Below are positions 33,854 to 45,500 of a DNA stretch of 64,000 nucleotides, one piece after another. The notes under the pieces were generated by a model that saw nothing but the letters and a program-made list of their open reading frames with translations, was not told the DNA's origin and did no database searches. Position 1 is the first letter of the stretch; each line of letters opens with the position of its first letter. The stretch comes from Cristatella mucedo (lineage: Eukaryota; Bryozoa; Phylactolaemata; Cristatellidae). The DNA lies in the NCBI GenBank assembly GCA_009760855.2, contig WPIO01000001.1, positions 2,226,501 through 2,290,500 on the forward strand, given 5' to 3'. The translations under genes and the position numbers were made by a program.

Positions 33854-34802
33854 TATATCGCAGCTGCCCCTAGACGTACTCAGTTCCAAGCAGATTTTCG
33901 GTTTGAGACCAGAACGAATGCGCACCATTATATTTGTGAGGTACAATTTTTATTTATCTTTACTAGACGCTATGTACCTTTCCTTGTCTGCGATGAAACG
34001 CCGGTATGCACGTTTTATATTGACAAATTTTCTCGGGCAATAAACAGAGATTGCTGATTTCTCTTGAATTTTATCATTATTTGCTAAAGTTTTACTGCTC
34101 AAAAGCCCATTACGGATTTGGCACAGATAAGTGAACGTTTTGCGCTGAGTTTATTCCTTATCGTGCATATTTTGGCCTTCCAGTGCATATTCTGCTCAGC
34201 TTTGAGATTTTTCCGCAAATTCCAATAGACTTAAAAATTATACAACAAAGATCATTTTAGAATCATCACACTACCATGATACTGCGGCGAGTGGTGAGCG
34301 GTTGCGCGAAATAGAGCTCAAACCATCCCATTTTGTCTTACTTCTTGTGCCCATTTTAAAAAAGCTGCGCGCGGTAACAGCGGTTACTTGCGGTTGCACG
34401 AGCTGGCAAGAAATTTAGACTGATCGCTCCCCATCTATAACCGCGGCTACTTTTGCTGCGGCACCGTTTAATTTTTCCGGGTACACCTTCTTTATTCTGC
34501 CGCTAGGGCACTGCTATTAGGCTCGCACGCTTGCGGATGTCCTGACCTTCGAAGATGTCCTGACTCCCTGAGATGTCACGACCTTTAGAGATGTCTGACT
34601 TACAAAGATGCCCTGACAATCGGAGATAAAATTTCGTCGTTTCCAGAAGCATCGTCGTGGTGTAGCACTACTTTAACTGCGTACGACTAGCATCGAAATG
34701 CAAACGGGCATCTTGCAGCACTATTACTTTTCGCACATTGCCTCTCCTCCGAATGGAAAAGTGTGACCAGCAGAACGCTAGGGCAATCGAGAGTCGGATG
34801 GA

Positions 34803-34875
<73 letters not shown>

Positions 34876-35357
34876 AGAAAAAATGGGATGGTTTGAGCTC
34901 TATTTCACGCAACCACTCACCACTCGCCGCAGTATCGTGGTAGTGTGATGAGTCTAAAATGATCTTTGTTGAATAATTTTTAAGTCTATTGGAATTTGCG
35001 GAAAAATCTCAAATCTGAGCAGAATATGCGTTGGAAGGCCAAAATATGCACGATAAGGAAGAAACTCAGCGTAAAACGTTCATTTATCTGTGCCGAATCC
35101 GTAATGGGCTTTTGAACAGTAAAACTTTAGCTAATAATGATAAAATTCAAGAGAAATCAGCAATCTCTGTTTATTGCCCGAGAAAATTTAAGTCAATATA
35201 AAACGTGCATACCGGCGTTTCATCGCAGACAAGGAAAGGTACATAGCGTCTAGTAAAAATAAATAAAAATTTTACCTCACAAATATAAAGGTGCACATTC
35301 GTTCTGGTTTCAAACCGAAAATCTGCTTGGAACTGAGTACGTCTAGGGGCAGCTGCG

Positions 35358-35362
<5 letters not shown>
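33854..35362. mobile_element. Long inverted-repeat element (arms about 487 bp, spacer about 533 bp)
   Basis: The left arm 33854-34340 and right arm 34874-35362 are reverse complements along their whole length with only scattered differences. Both outer ends read TATATCGCAGCTGCCCCTAG (right one complemented). The spacer holds an 18-19-bp minisatellite (34536-34626, GATGTCCTGAC units) and a TA run just inside the right arm. There is no transposase frame. It could be a foldback or long-TIR non-autonomous DNA transposon, or an inverted duplication. Target duplication is unclear because TA repeats adjoin the right end. Confidence 0.7.
34805..34872. repeat. (AT)n microsatellite
   Basis: 68 nt of pure AT ending exactly where the right arm of the inverted-repeat element begins. 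Confidence 0.95.

Positions 35363-35386
<24 letters not shown>
35357..35386. repeat. (AT)n microsatellite
   Basis: Short pure AT run at the outer end of the right arm, joined to the tail of a minus-strand SINE-2 remnant. Confidence 0.9.
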
Positions 35387-35391
<5 letters not shown>

Positions 35392-35485
35392 ATTTGTATA
35401 GCGCTCTAAGAGAGCCCACGTCCACAGCCAGACATTGGTGTCCGAGGCGAGCACCTTGCCTCTGAGCTACTCCCTGAGATGCACA
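35385..35485 (-). repeat. SINE-2 remnant
   Basis: Minus strand: GTAGCTCAGAGGCAAGGTGC (A-box region), then TGGCTGTGGACGTGGGCTC and TCTTAGAGCGCTATACAAA. The B box is degraded but the hairpin end and tail are recognisable. Confidence 0.5.
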
Positions 35486-36934
35486 CCATGTGCTGGCACC
35501 ATCGTGCTACTTAATGCTGACGTCATTGATACGATGGCTCCGGCGGCTGCGACGGCAGTGTGAGGTGCTTGGGCTTGGTGACTGTCATCGAGGGGGGAGG
35601 GTAGGAGGGAAAGGAGGTGACAGATAAGGGCGTGGTGCCCTGTTCGCTGCTTCTCTCGGCTTCCTCGTAAAGCCCATGACTCGAAACCTTAAAAGTGCTC
35701 GACTACCTTCAGCGCGAATGGATTACGCGCCGTGGCATTTTGAGGAGCCAACAGAACCAGGCAGCGTGCAATGTCGATGTCGTCAACCGCTATGAGTGTG
35801 CTGCTTTGACCGGAACTCCTCGTCTTAGCACAATATAAATCTACGGCTGGAGTAAGCGAATTCACTCTACTGATAGAAGGTGCTACAGCGTGACGACGGC
35901 GGCAGCGTCGCACTTTGATCCTGACTTTGTGTTCGCCATACTTTTAAATACCTATCTGAATGCACACTCTATGCATGCATACGATCTCTACGCGCATTTT
36001 ACTTTGCCAAATTGACCAGTTTTTCCGGATTTAATGCACGGTCTCCCTTGATGCGACGCACGCAAACGTAACCTATTCGAATTCCCATATATATAGCTTT
36101 TGCACGTTTCTCATCGATAAAGGCAGAAAACGCAATCTTGCCAATGCAAACATTCTTAGCGGGAGTTATTCGTATCCTATACCAAGCTGGTGTGCACCGG
36201 AACTGTTTACCTTGATTATTTGATGGAGTTACGAGAATAGCAGGAAAAAGCGTCTTCTGGTGCTAAAGTTCTGTGATTAAACCATGGGGGGGGCGGGGCG
36301 GGGCGGGGGCGGGGGCGGGGGGGGGCGGGGCGGGATAAAGCTAGGTCTCTCCAAGTCGGTCTTGCTAGTACCCACTGAGCTCATGCGTTTTCACATTTGA
36401 GATCATTTGCCATCCATGCGATAGTTTGCCTCAACAAGTCTCGACATGAAACATGAAGGTTGTGAATAAGTGTTGTTGCCCGCTGCATGGCAGCTAGCAC
36501 CAACCGGCTGATCAGTAACAAAATACGATTCATTTGCAGAGCGTCCTAAGCGAGCGCCTCACCACTACGCCAAACCGGAGCGACGAGAGTGCTGAATGCC
36601 AAGCTACGAACTCGAGCGACGAACGCTTGACCGTCCCATTCCCGGCAGCACTAGCTTGTCATAGATATGCAGCAACGCCTGTTGGTAGTTTTTCGTAGGG
36701 TACCATCTGGACTCACTGCACTTCGTCGTATCTCCTCAACGGATTTAGTTTTTCAAAATTACACCCTTATCCTAAAATACCTGAAATTCCATGCAACTGA
36801 ACATGCATATCTTCTTCCTTTGGTCATTCATGAACACGTTTCTTTTGATTAGAGCCATAACGGAGGCGATACAACTGTGCTTGGTTTGGCAGCCTGTCAT
36901 GTGACTACCCCAGACCACCTCAGGTTTTGATAAT
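35486..36934. other. Gene-free stretch with a G-run cluster
   Basis: No exon called. A G-rich block at 36286-36334 is listed separately. Confidence 0.4.
36286..36334 (+). other. G-run cluster with strong quadruplex potential
   Basis: At least nine runs of four or more G separated by single C bases within about 50 nt. G-quadruplex formation is an inference from composition; no gene lies close enough to assign a role. Confidence 0.7.
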
Positions 36935-37175
36935 GATAATAACAATAAATTCATGCAGCACCCTCAGAGATCTAAATCTCTCTAGGCACTTTACATACAT
37001 TGTAAAGGAAGCGTGTCAGTACGGTTACTGATAAGACGCACAGTGTCCGCATACGCAAGCATACAAAGGGAAATTCACACTGACCCAGCAAATGCTGTGA
37101 GGAACAGGTGCGTCGCGACTTCTTTTAAAAAGTCCGAGGTCAAATGACTACTTTCGTGTGTGTATAATCTCTGTG
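36935..37175 (-). repeat. LINE-B 3' fragment
   Basis: Minus strand: TTTGCTGGGTCAG, TACAATGTATGTAAAGTGCC, TAGAGAGATTTAGATCTCTG and the ATTATTATCA tail. The hairpin stem is weakened. Confidence 0.7.
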
Positions 37176-37934
37176 AAAGCACAGAAAGTCGTCCGACGAA
37201 TGGCGTGTTTGCACAGAAGTTCGAACGCGTATGACAAGCCGAGAAGCCGGCTATTTAGGACCTACAGGCGCAAGACATTCTCACGCTAAAGCAGATGAGA
37301 GTTGAAGGTAAATGTGAGGTAAAGTAAACGCGTTTCAGGTAAAGGGTGTAGGTTCCTCGCGCTGCCCCGCCCCGCCCGGCCGCCGGCTCCGCCCAACGAG
37401 CGTCGTGCCGTCAGAAAGCTGGCTTGCCGCCGCGCCGACGCCCGGCGCTGGCCGCTTATCCTTTTATTTTATCCCAAGTCAGCGTAGGGTCGATGCATGA
37501 AGACTGGCAGCCGGAAGCGCAATGGTGGCTCGTCGTCATCGCGCTCCTGCGTTACGTCAGCTAATGACGCGCAAAATTAAGCAATGCGACATTCATCGCC
37601 GCGGTAAGAGCTGCTAACGTTGTTGTGTTTGTCTAATATCGTTCAACACAATACAGTAGCCCTATCGTCGGGCAAAATCGATGGCTATAAATAAGTGGCG
37701 CTCGCTCACAGGAAGGTTAGCCCGCAACAAGTCAAGGGTCACAAGTACTCGGCCGGTCCGGCGATTTCAGCCGCTACTCGTGACTTGTGCGATGCAGTCT
37801 CAAAGTTGGAGGATATTTGATTGGAGCGCTGCGTCGTCGCGGCGTTTCAGCGCGAGATATACCAAACGTTCCAGAGGTTTCCTTCAATGAAAAGCATCTT
37901 CCCGTTCTATCGAGGTACTTTTTTCCGGCGAGGG

Positions 37935-38350
37935 TCAAGATTTGAAGCCACGGGTGGCCGTCGTGCCCAAATGCTCGGGACGGTAGCACACACACTCACA
38001 TACATGACGTGGAGTGAAAATATCCGTCACCTGCGTTTTCTGATGACTGTAGAGTTGAGGAACTTTTTCTACCTTGTTGCCATCGTCTGGCACCAGACGG
38101 TATATGCGGAAAATAAATTTGCGAGGACCAACGGTCAGGCAAAAAGTGCCGGCCAACTTCTGTATTCCCGTGCGGACGCGCACGAGAACGCTGTCGACGA
38201 CGCGCGACTGAGCCGGCAAACGTATTGGGAGAACCCCAGCATGGAGCTATTTTTAGACCTCTGCTCGGAGGATGTACTGAAGACGATGCCGCGGCGAAGC
38301 AAATCACGAGGCGCAGTGATCCACACCATGCTAAAATAACGCACTAGCAT
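37935..38350 (-). pseudogene. Possible LTR-retroelement integrase C-terminal remnant
   Basis: Two minus-strand frames, 38135-38350 and 37935-38219, read successively PRDLLRRGIVFSTS, SQYVCRLSRASSTAF and VDSVLVRVRTGIQKLAGTF, FRIYRLVPDDGNKVEKV. The VLVR...KL...F...YR pattern is like the C-terminal region of Ty3/Gypsy-type integrases (PxxLLFGR, then GDxVLVR...KL...GPY). A frameshift separates the parts. No LTR, RT or gag was found nearby, so this is tentative. Confidence 0.35.
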
Positions 38351-38439
38351 GAAGGAGTCTGAAGGAACAACGAGAGAGAAAACGGCTGACGTCCGCCTAT
38401 GCGCTCCACCGGCGCACCGCGCTAGACAGGACTCGACTA

Positions 38440-39110
38440 AAGCGTGGAATCAAAGTTTCTTCAGTGCTTGCGGAATCAAAGGTTCTTTAATCTTGCTTAC
38501 CGACTCACTGGCTTCAATTTATCACTAGCTCAAAATACCGTGGCTAACTCGCATGATAGCGTTTTCCTAGTATTACCGCCGATAGGTGTGCTCTTTCTTG
38601 CGCCGAGGAAGGTCGCCTGGCGCTTCGCATTTTCAGCGGCTTTCCGACGGCCGCAGCCGCATTTGAGCTTTCTCGGACGCGCCTCATTGCTGCGTAGCTG
38701 CGACCTGCCGGGCGCCTGTTTGGCCGACGCCCCGCCGCCCTGCACGGCCCTGCGCGGCTGCTCGCTACGTCACGCTATCGGTCACGGAGCCGAGGCGCTC
38801 AGCCGACGCCGCCGCCCACCCGCTCCTTCCCACCTCTGCGGTCCCCCTCAGCGTCCCCCGCAGCAGCTCAGCCTGCGGCGCTGCTCGCTGCTTGCGGTCC
38901 GTAGACGGACCGCGGAGCGAGGGACCGCTCTCAGCGGTCGCCCGCGCCGCGGTGTCGCGCTGCGCAGCAGGGCGCCACCCAGGCGATGAGCTCACGGCAC
39001 CCGCTGCCTCCTCATCCTCATCCTCCTCCTTACCGCCGACCGATGGCGCAGCGTTCGCGGCGCTAATCCCGCGGCGGCGCTACGAGAGACCTCGGAGGCG
39101 CTCGCCAGTG
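38440..39110. other. GC-rich upstream region of the secreted mosaic gene
   Basis: GC content rises from 38600 to the TATA box at 39113. Long frames on both strands (38444-38989, 38530-38995) reflect composition. Promoter-proximal regulatory sequence is the likely role. Confidence 0.45.
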
Positions 39111-39112
39111 GC

Positions 39113-39119
39113 TATAAAA
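39113..39119 (+). promoter_or_regulatory. TATA box of the secreted mosaic gene
   Basis: A perfect TATAAAA in GTGGCTATAAAATCAGC, 94 nt before the start codon. Transcription is expected to start at about 39143-39150, leaving a 5' UTR of about 60 nt without any ATG. The gene is therefore likely to be tissue-specific or inducible and not a housekeeping gene; that is an inference from promoter type. Confidence 0.7.
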
Positions 39120-39206
39120 TCAGCCGGGCGAGCCATCGCGAGCGCCGGTGCCGCTCCACCGCTCGTTCGAACTTTTTAGCATTCGCCGGCGGTGTCGAGT
39201 TGAGAA

Positions 39207-39339
39207 ATGCTGTCTCCGCTCGAAGCCCCTCTGCTGCTGTTGCTGCGACCGTCGACGGTCGCGACTCGCCTCCTCGTGCTTGGCGTCGCCGTGGCGACGC
39301 TCACGCCGATGGCGAGCGTAGCCGCGCGGCCGCTGGCCG
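39207..39339 (+). CDS. Mosaic gene exon 1: signal peptide
   Basis: 44 codons starting MLSPLEAPLLLLLRPS, with a second hydrophobic run TRLLVLGVAVATLTP and small residues ASVAARPLA near a likely cleavage site. It ends with one base before GTACGT (phase 1). This is the first ATG after the TATA box. Confidence 0.75.
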
Positions 39340-40225
39340 GTACGTGGGCGCGGCCGCTTTTCTCGCGCCGAGCGGATGCTGAGCAGCTCTGCCGATGGAT
39401 AGGTGCCGAGCGGAAGTGACCGACGAGGTATCGCTCCGCGAACCGCCGCTCGGGAGCCTAGTTTCTAGCCATGTACGGGGCTGCGTGGGGGGGGGGACGG
39501 GATGATGGCTAGCTTTCGTGGATATAGCGGTGCGGTGGTCGGCGGGGGGGGGGGGGCTTCGCCGAAACGGCGGTCGGTGGTGGGAGCAGCCTCAGCAGCG
39601 GCCGCTGCAGCTCTCGCTCAGGACTCAGAACTCATTGCCTTTCGCTCGGCCGACTGCCAGCAGCGGCAGACCGGCGGAAGTTCCGTGTCGCCCCGCGGCA
39701 GTAACGGCGCGACTCGGTTTCCCGCCGCGGTTTCCTGCCTCTTGGGCTGGCATGTCGTCTTGCGAGCGAGTGTCGCCGCCCCTTGCGGTCTCTTTTTCTC
39801 GCAGATTGCTCCGACGGAGGCTTCGTGGCGGACGCCGACAATTTATGCTTGTTCTATCAGTGCAGCGGCGCCGAAGCGATCGAGCAGCGCTGCGGCAACG
39901 GTCTGAGGGTGCCGACGTACTTCACCTTCAGCAAATCGACGCCGTGCATTGTTCAGTCGCAGCAGATGGCCTCGTGCCTGCGCTGCGACTTCAAGCAGCC
40001 CGATCCCGTGCCCTCGCCGACTCCCGGTGAGCGGTCCGCGAAGCGGCCGGCACTGCAGTTCGGGCTCAGCCAGCGCGATGCCGCAGTCCATCCTGTCCAT
40101 CCTGCGAACGCGAGGAGCGGTCCGCAGGACTAACGAGTCGGTTCTAGAGACGACAGAAGTGACTCCAGGAGAGGTAGAGTGAGAGCGAGAGGCATTGGCA
40201 GAGTGAGATGCAGGGAGAAAGAGAG

Positions 40226-40310
<85 letters not shown>

Positions 40311-40348
40311 GGTAGAGAGAGCGAAAGAGAGAGCGAGAGAGAGAGAGA

Positions 40349-40410
<62 letters not shown>

Positions 40411-40473
40411 TAAGATGAGAGAGAGAGAAGAAAAGAGAGAGAGAAGAAAAGAAAGAGAGGGGAGAGAGAGAAT

Positions 40474-40539
<66 letters not shown>

Positions 40540-42536
40540 TTCTATAGTTACTGTATATGCATATAAGCTCCGTGTATATTCGTATCTGTATGTACTGCAT
40601 ATACCTAGAGAGCGAGTGACGGTAGATATCTACAAAGAAAGGGAAAGATATCGCCTCGCTGTGGCGTGGGAGGCGGCTGCTCGTCCATTGACGGCGTCTG
40701 ACGAGCGCCCGCTCTCATTTCTTTTACAGAAATCAGCAAGAGTCTCATCACTCCCTGCCCTGCCGGCTGCACATGCCACGACACGCCGAGCGACCGCTGG
40801 TGTGCATGCGTCAACGACAGCAGTCCTACCGCCTCGGCCCCGTCCGAGGCTCCTCGTGGTGAGCGAGGGCGGCATGCTGAACTGCGACGGTCAGAGTGGC
40901 ACTTACGGTTTACCCTGCAGAGCCGCTTACGTTGATGCGCATTTTAATGCAACAGCGCTTGACTCGCATCATCGCTTCACGCATTTGCCATCCGAGGCAA
41001 CATTAGAGTAAACCGACCGCTTCCGCCCACGTAACTCGCGGCGTAAAACGACAGCAAGAGCTTTTGGATTGCCCTAAATTGCTCAGACGTCAAAGGTCAG
41101 AGCAGCGAATGCTCAGCCGTCGAGTGCTGCAATTAGTAAACACTCAAGCTTGTAAAAACTTGGTGGATACTTATGAAAAGGCACCTCGCTTGCACCCGTC
41201 AGCACCTCTACAAGCCGAGCCATTCGGTCTAGCGTTCGCCCGCAGGGCTAAAACAAAGGACAATAATTAACTCAATGGAAAGTAAATAGGAACACAGCGC
41301 GTGAGCTTACCAAGACATCCGAAGTCCGTTTGTGTGCCTATGATTGCTTGGTATCGTTTTCGGCTGCACCCCGCATCGCGCTGACTGAGGCAGCAAAGTC
41401 AGCAAGAGATTGAGCGAAGCACAATTCCTGGCTCGCCTCCCACCTTGGCTTTCTAGAGGATCATTGCTTTGGCGGTGCCTGTCAAAATGGCGGAACGTGC
41501 CACTCTCAGTACGACGGCTACTGGTGTGAATGTACGCTGCCGTGATCCGGTCGCCGCTGTCACGAGAACGGTGAGTCACGTCACTGCTATGAGTGAGAAA
41601 AAGCGACAGAGAGAAAGAGCAGGTAAACGGAATGACACGTAGCTACACAGATAAGCCAGGAGAAAGCCAGATATCGATAGATTAATACTTGCATATTTAT
41701 TGGGGTAATATTCATAGTAAATTATTTATATAGCGCCGTCAGAGAACTTAATCTCTTTCTAGCCATTTGAAAAATGCTGTATGGAAAGCACTCTCAAATG
41801 ATTGGCGGAACATCCGCATGCAGTAAGTACAGTGTGAGCAAGCATACGTACACGAAGGACGAGTCACATAGACCCACAAAATGCTGTAATAAGCAAGTGT
41901 GTTTTAAGCTTCTTTTGAATGCCGTCATGTCAGGGACGTTAGGACACGAGTCTATAGTGAGTTCCAGACTTTGGAAGCGTAAGAACTAAAGGCACTAGAG
42001 GCTTCGAGATTCGTACGAGGTATGACTATAAGATTCAAGTTAGCGCAGTAGGTTGTGCGATTCTTGGACTGGTGTGGAAGTAGTTCTGACAGGTGTGCTG
42101 GATCCAGAGAATGTACATATTATGTATATGATAGCAATATATCCTTACCGTTAGCCATGAGAAATGACGGAAAACTCACTTTAGAAGGCGGGCCTGAGTT
42201 TTCGCTGATCGAGCCAGTGGGCCCTACTTGATTACAGAAATATTACGTTTTTTTAATTCACATAAGATTTACAAAAGGAAAGTGAAACTAAATTTCGATA
42301 TTGCTTTTGGTTTATTTCATGAATTATCGTTTGCCATGACTCTGCAGCTGCCTCACCAAGCCGTGCGAAAACCGCTTTATCGGTGCGTCATAGTGTGCGA
42401 CCCGAATCCGTGCAACAATGGCGGCACGTGTGTGGTCGACGGGCTGGGATACCGCTGCAACTGTGCTCAGTGCTACGGGGGTCCCTGTTGCGAAGGTGAG
42501 AAAATACGATGCGTTGTGAGCGGTCTGCCGTGCATA

Positions 42537-42586
<50 letters not shown>

Positions 42587-45500
42587 TACTCACTCTCTCT
42601 CACTCTGTCTCTGTCTCTGTCTCTCAATCTCTCTTACTCACTCTGTCTCACTCTGTCTCTGCCTCTCTCTCTCTCTCTCGCTCTCTCACACACTGTACGC
42701 TTTAAGCTCTTTAAGTCGCGCTCTGCACTCAGTACTTGCCCAGTCTAGCCAGCCTATGGTCGCCGGAAAGCACAGCTGCTGCAACGGTGCCCGCACGTTC
42801 GGCCGCCGCAGCCCAAGTTTCGCTGCAGCTTCGGTGGCTTCCGCGGCAGCTCAGACATGCTCGAACGTTACCTCCTCGTCAACGCCGACCTCGGAAAGTC
42901 TAATCGCTTCTTCAACTGCACAGCCATCGACGACTGCTGCTGCCGCCGCCGCGACGACGCCGCCTGCCCCCGAAAGTCCGCTCACGTTTTCTGCTCCGCA
43001 GCCGACCGAGACGACACCGGCGTCTCCGTGCTCGGACGCGTGCTCGTACGGCGTCGAGTGCGCGAACGGTACGCTCGGCGGCGAGAGGCTCGGGTCAGCA
43101 GCAGCTGACCTCGCAGGCCGGCATACAAGACGCGGGGTCGGGTGCGCTCACTCGCTTGTGGCTCGCTGCCCTCGTCAGAAGGAGGCGGACGCGACCCAAA
43201 GTCTTCTCTTTGACGATCTCTCGGCAGCGTACTCATCGATGACCTTTCGGTTTTCAACAGCGATCATTCGCAAGGCGGCCGCGAGGTGGCGGCCACAGGG
43301 GCTGGGCCGCTGAGGCGGGATGGCGCCGATTTTAGCAGTCGGCGCGACTTCGCTAGCGGAAGCTCAGTCCTCCTCCACATTCAAAGTGGGCAGATACAGA
43401 TATGATAGATAGATTTCGGGCACGCTAAAGCTCTATGTAGTGCTATGCCTGCTGCCAGAGAGGCTGACTCCAAACGTTCGCCCACATCTACTTGCTTAGA
43501 ACGCACGCGTTCTACCGGAGAACGCGGCTGAGCTGAGCAGCTGCTCGAGTTTCCGTCTCTTTCATGACCTAGCGCTGGATGACCACAGCGGCACCGCAGT
43601 CAGTCAGGTCTTTTACTTTCAAGTACTTTAAGTGCCTAGACGAAAGTATGGGCTCGGTCAGATGGTATTTTCAGGGTAGTGCAGCCAAGATGGTCCGCAC
43701 ACTTTTGACATCCTACCCAGACTTGTCTAACTCACTAATCGAGTTAGTTTCTTCCTGATTATGCAATAAGATGCTTGCAATTCGTGCAAGAGCACTCTTC
43801 GGCTGCGCTTGCATGTCGTGAACGGCGGCGCAGTTGCAGCTCTGGCTCACCTTTGAACTGCACTGACTGGCTCCCCAGCGAGTAGCGTACCGACTTGACG
43901 GTTCCATCACTCGCTTTTCGTCACTTCCATTCATTCTCTCGCTCGGGCCTGTCTATTCACAAATAAACGTCTCAATAAAGCGCGGCATCGTTCCAAACGC
44001 TCTTCCGACTCAAGTAATTTTTCTGTTCCTCTAATTAACGTCAATACATGCGGAAAGCCCTAGTCATCAGCTCCCACGCTCCCAAAGCTGAAACTCGTTC
44101 CCAATCGAGTGGCGATCCGACATCTGCAGACTCGGCATCATTTAAGAGGAAGCTACAATCTACCTGTTTCATACATAATTCGCCCTGTCTGTGAATATCC
44201 TCGTACGTGCTTCGTACTGAGACTGTGCACGGTTGTCACCCGACCAATGGTCAGTATTCCTTAGCAGCACATGCGGGGCACCTAGAAACTAAATCTTTTG
44301 TTGAGAGGTACTATGCCAAAGTGTTATCATCATTATTATTGTGATTACATTTTTGAAGCTCTTTGACTACACGGCGGGTGAGCGCTTTCTATTGTGCTTA
44401 TGCGCTTTACGACAGTGGACGACAGGTGAGGTGCACATTTCTTATTATTAAGGGAATACCGCATGATAACCGGATGAGCTGTAGGACCCGTTAACTTTGA
44501 ATCAAGCACTTTCTAGACGCATTGAAATTTTTCAAATGAGCTCGGCAGGCTAATGAACCCGTTAAACAGATGCGACGTGCTGAAAATTGCCTTAAGATTG
44601 AAGTGGATTTTTGTGTCATTGTGTCCGCTTATAGATCCACAGAAGCCACATGAAAGCGCAAAAGGGTATTACGCTTGAGTTTTCTTTACCGAATTCCAAG
44701 CTTGCGATGTTTCAAGTGCGAAATCGTTAGCCAGCGCAGGCTTCGCCTCAAGCAAAGACGAAGAGAAGAATACGAGTGACGAAGTGACGAAGAGAAGGTT
44801 ACGAGTGACGAAGTGACGAAGAGAAGGTTACGAGTGACGAAGTGACAAAGAGAACGACGAGTTGACGAGTGACGAAGAGAAGGTTACGAGAGTAGCTGAC
44901 TCAGGAGGAGGCCAATCGAAGAAGTGAGTAACAGGAAGTAGCAGATCAGGAATTCGCTGGAAATGATGCGCCAAAGTTTGGCAGCAGGAGAGGCGTGGCG
45001 CGAATTGTTGAAGCGAATTCCAGTCTGAAAACCACAGTATTTAAGCTTCCGTAACAAATGGTCCTACGAAGTGAATAGAATAGAAGAGCTATTTTAATGC
45101 CCCGTAGGACTTCCCGAGTGCACTTACGGAGGCTGAACACGGTGCAGCAGCCGAGCAACAGCTGAGGTGTAAAGGACCCAATGGACATCGGGCATTACCG
45201 GGCAGAGTTAGAATTTTGCTCCGAATCCGCCGATCAGCCGAAAGCCATCGCTGCTCCTACTGAAAAGGAGAAACTCAATTTTGTGGGTTTTTTAAAACCA
45301 GTCTCGCAGCTATATTCATCACCAGCTGTGGAGGCTCGTCGGCCCGCTTTCCATAGCCGGCTAAAACCAAAGTACAGCACTCCAGTCAAGACAGAATCAG
45401 GGTGCTTGTATGAAACTTAGCAAACAACCACGATAGGTTTGGCCCGTCGCCATGGTCACGGACTATTTTCTCTGGTGCCTGTCGCCGGCATGCAACTTTT

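Noticed and set aside
37821-38339. 172-codon plus-strand frame
   Set aside because: It overlaps the better-supported integrase-like motifs on the minus strand and has no domain of its own.
40130-40600. Long Leu/Ser and Arg/Glu frames at the GA microsatellite
   Set aside because: They are purely simple repeat, open in several frames on both strands. The same holds for 42509-42748 and 59629-60079.
42228-43313. 361-codon frame read as one protein
   Set aside because: It is a fusion of intron, EGF exon, CT microsatellite and linker exon. Splice sites and phase show that only 42394-42495 and 42829-43068 are exonic.
44757-44890. CRISPR-like spaced repeats
   Set aside because: The 29-bp units are directly adjacent with no unique spacers, and the host is a eukaryote.
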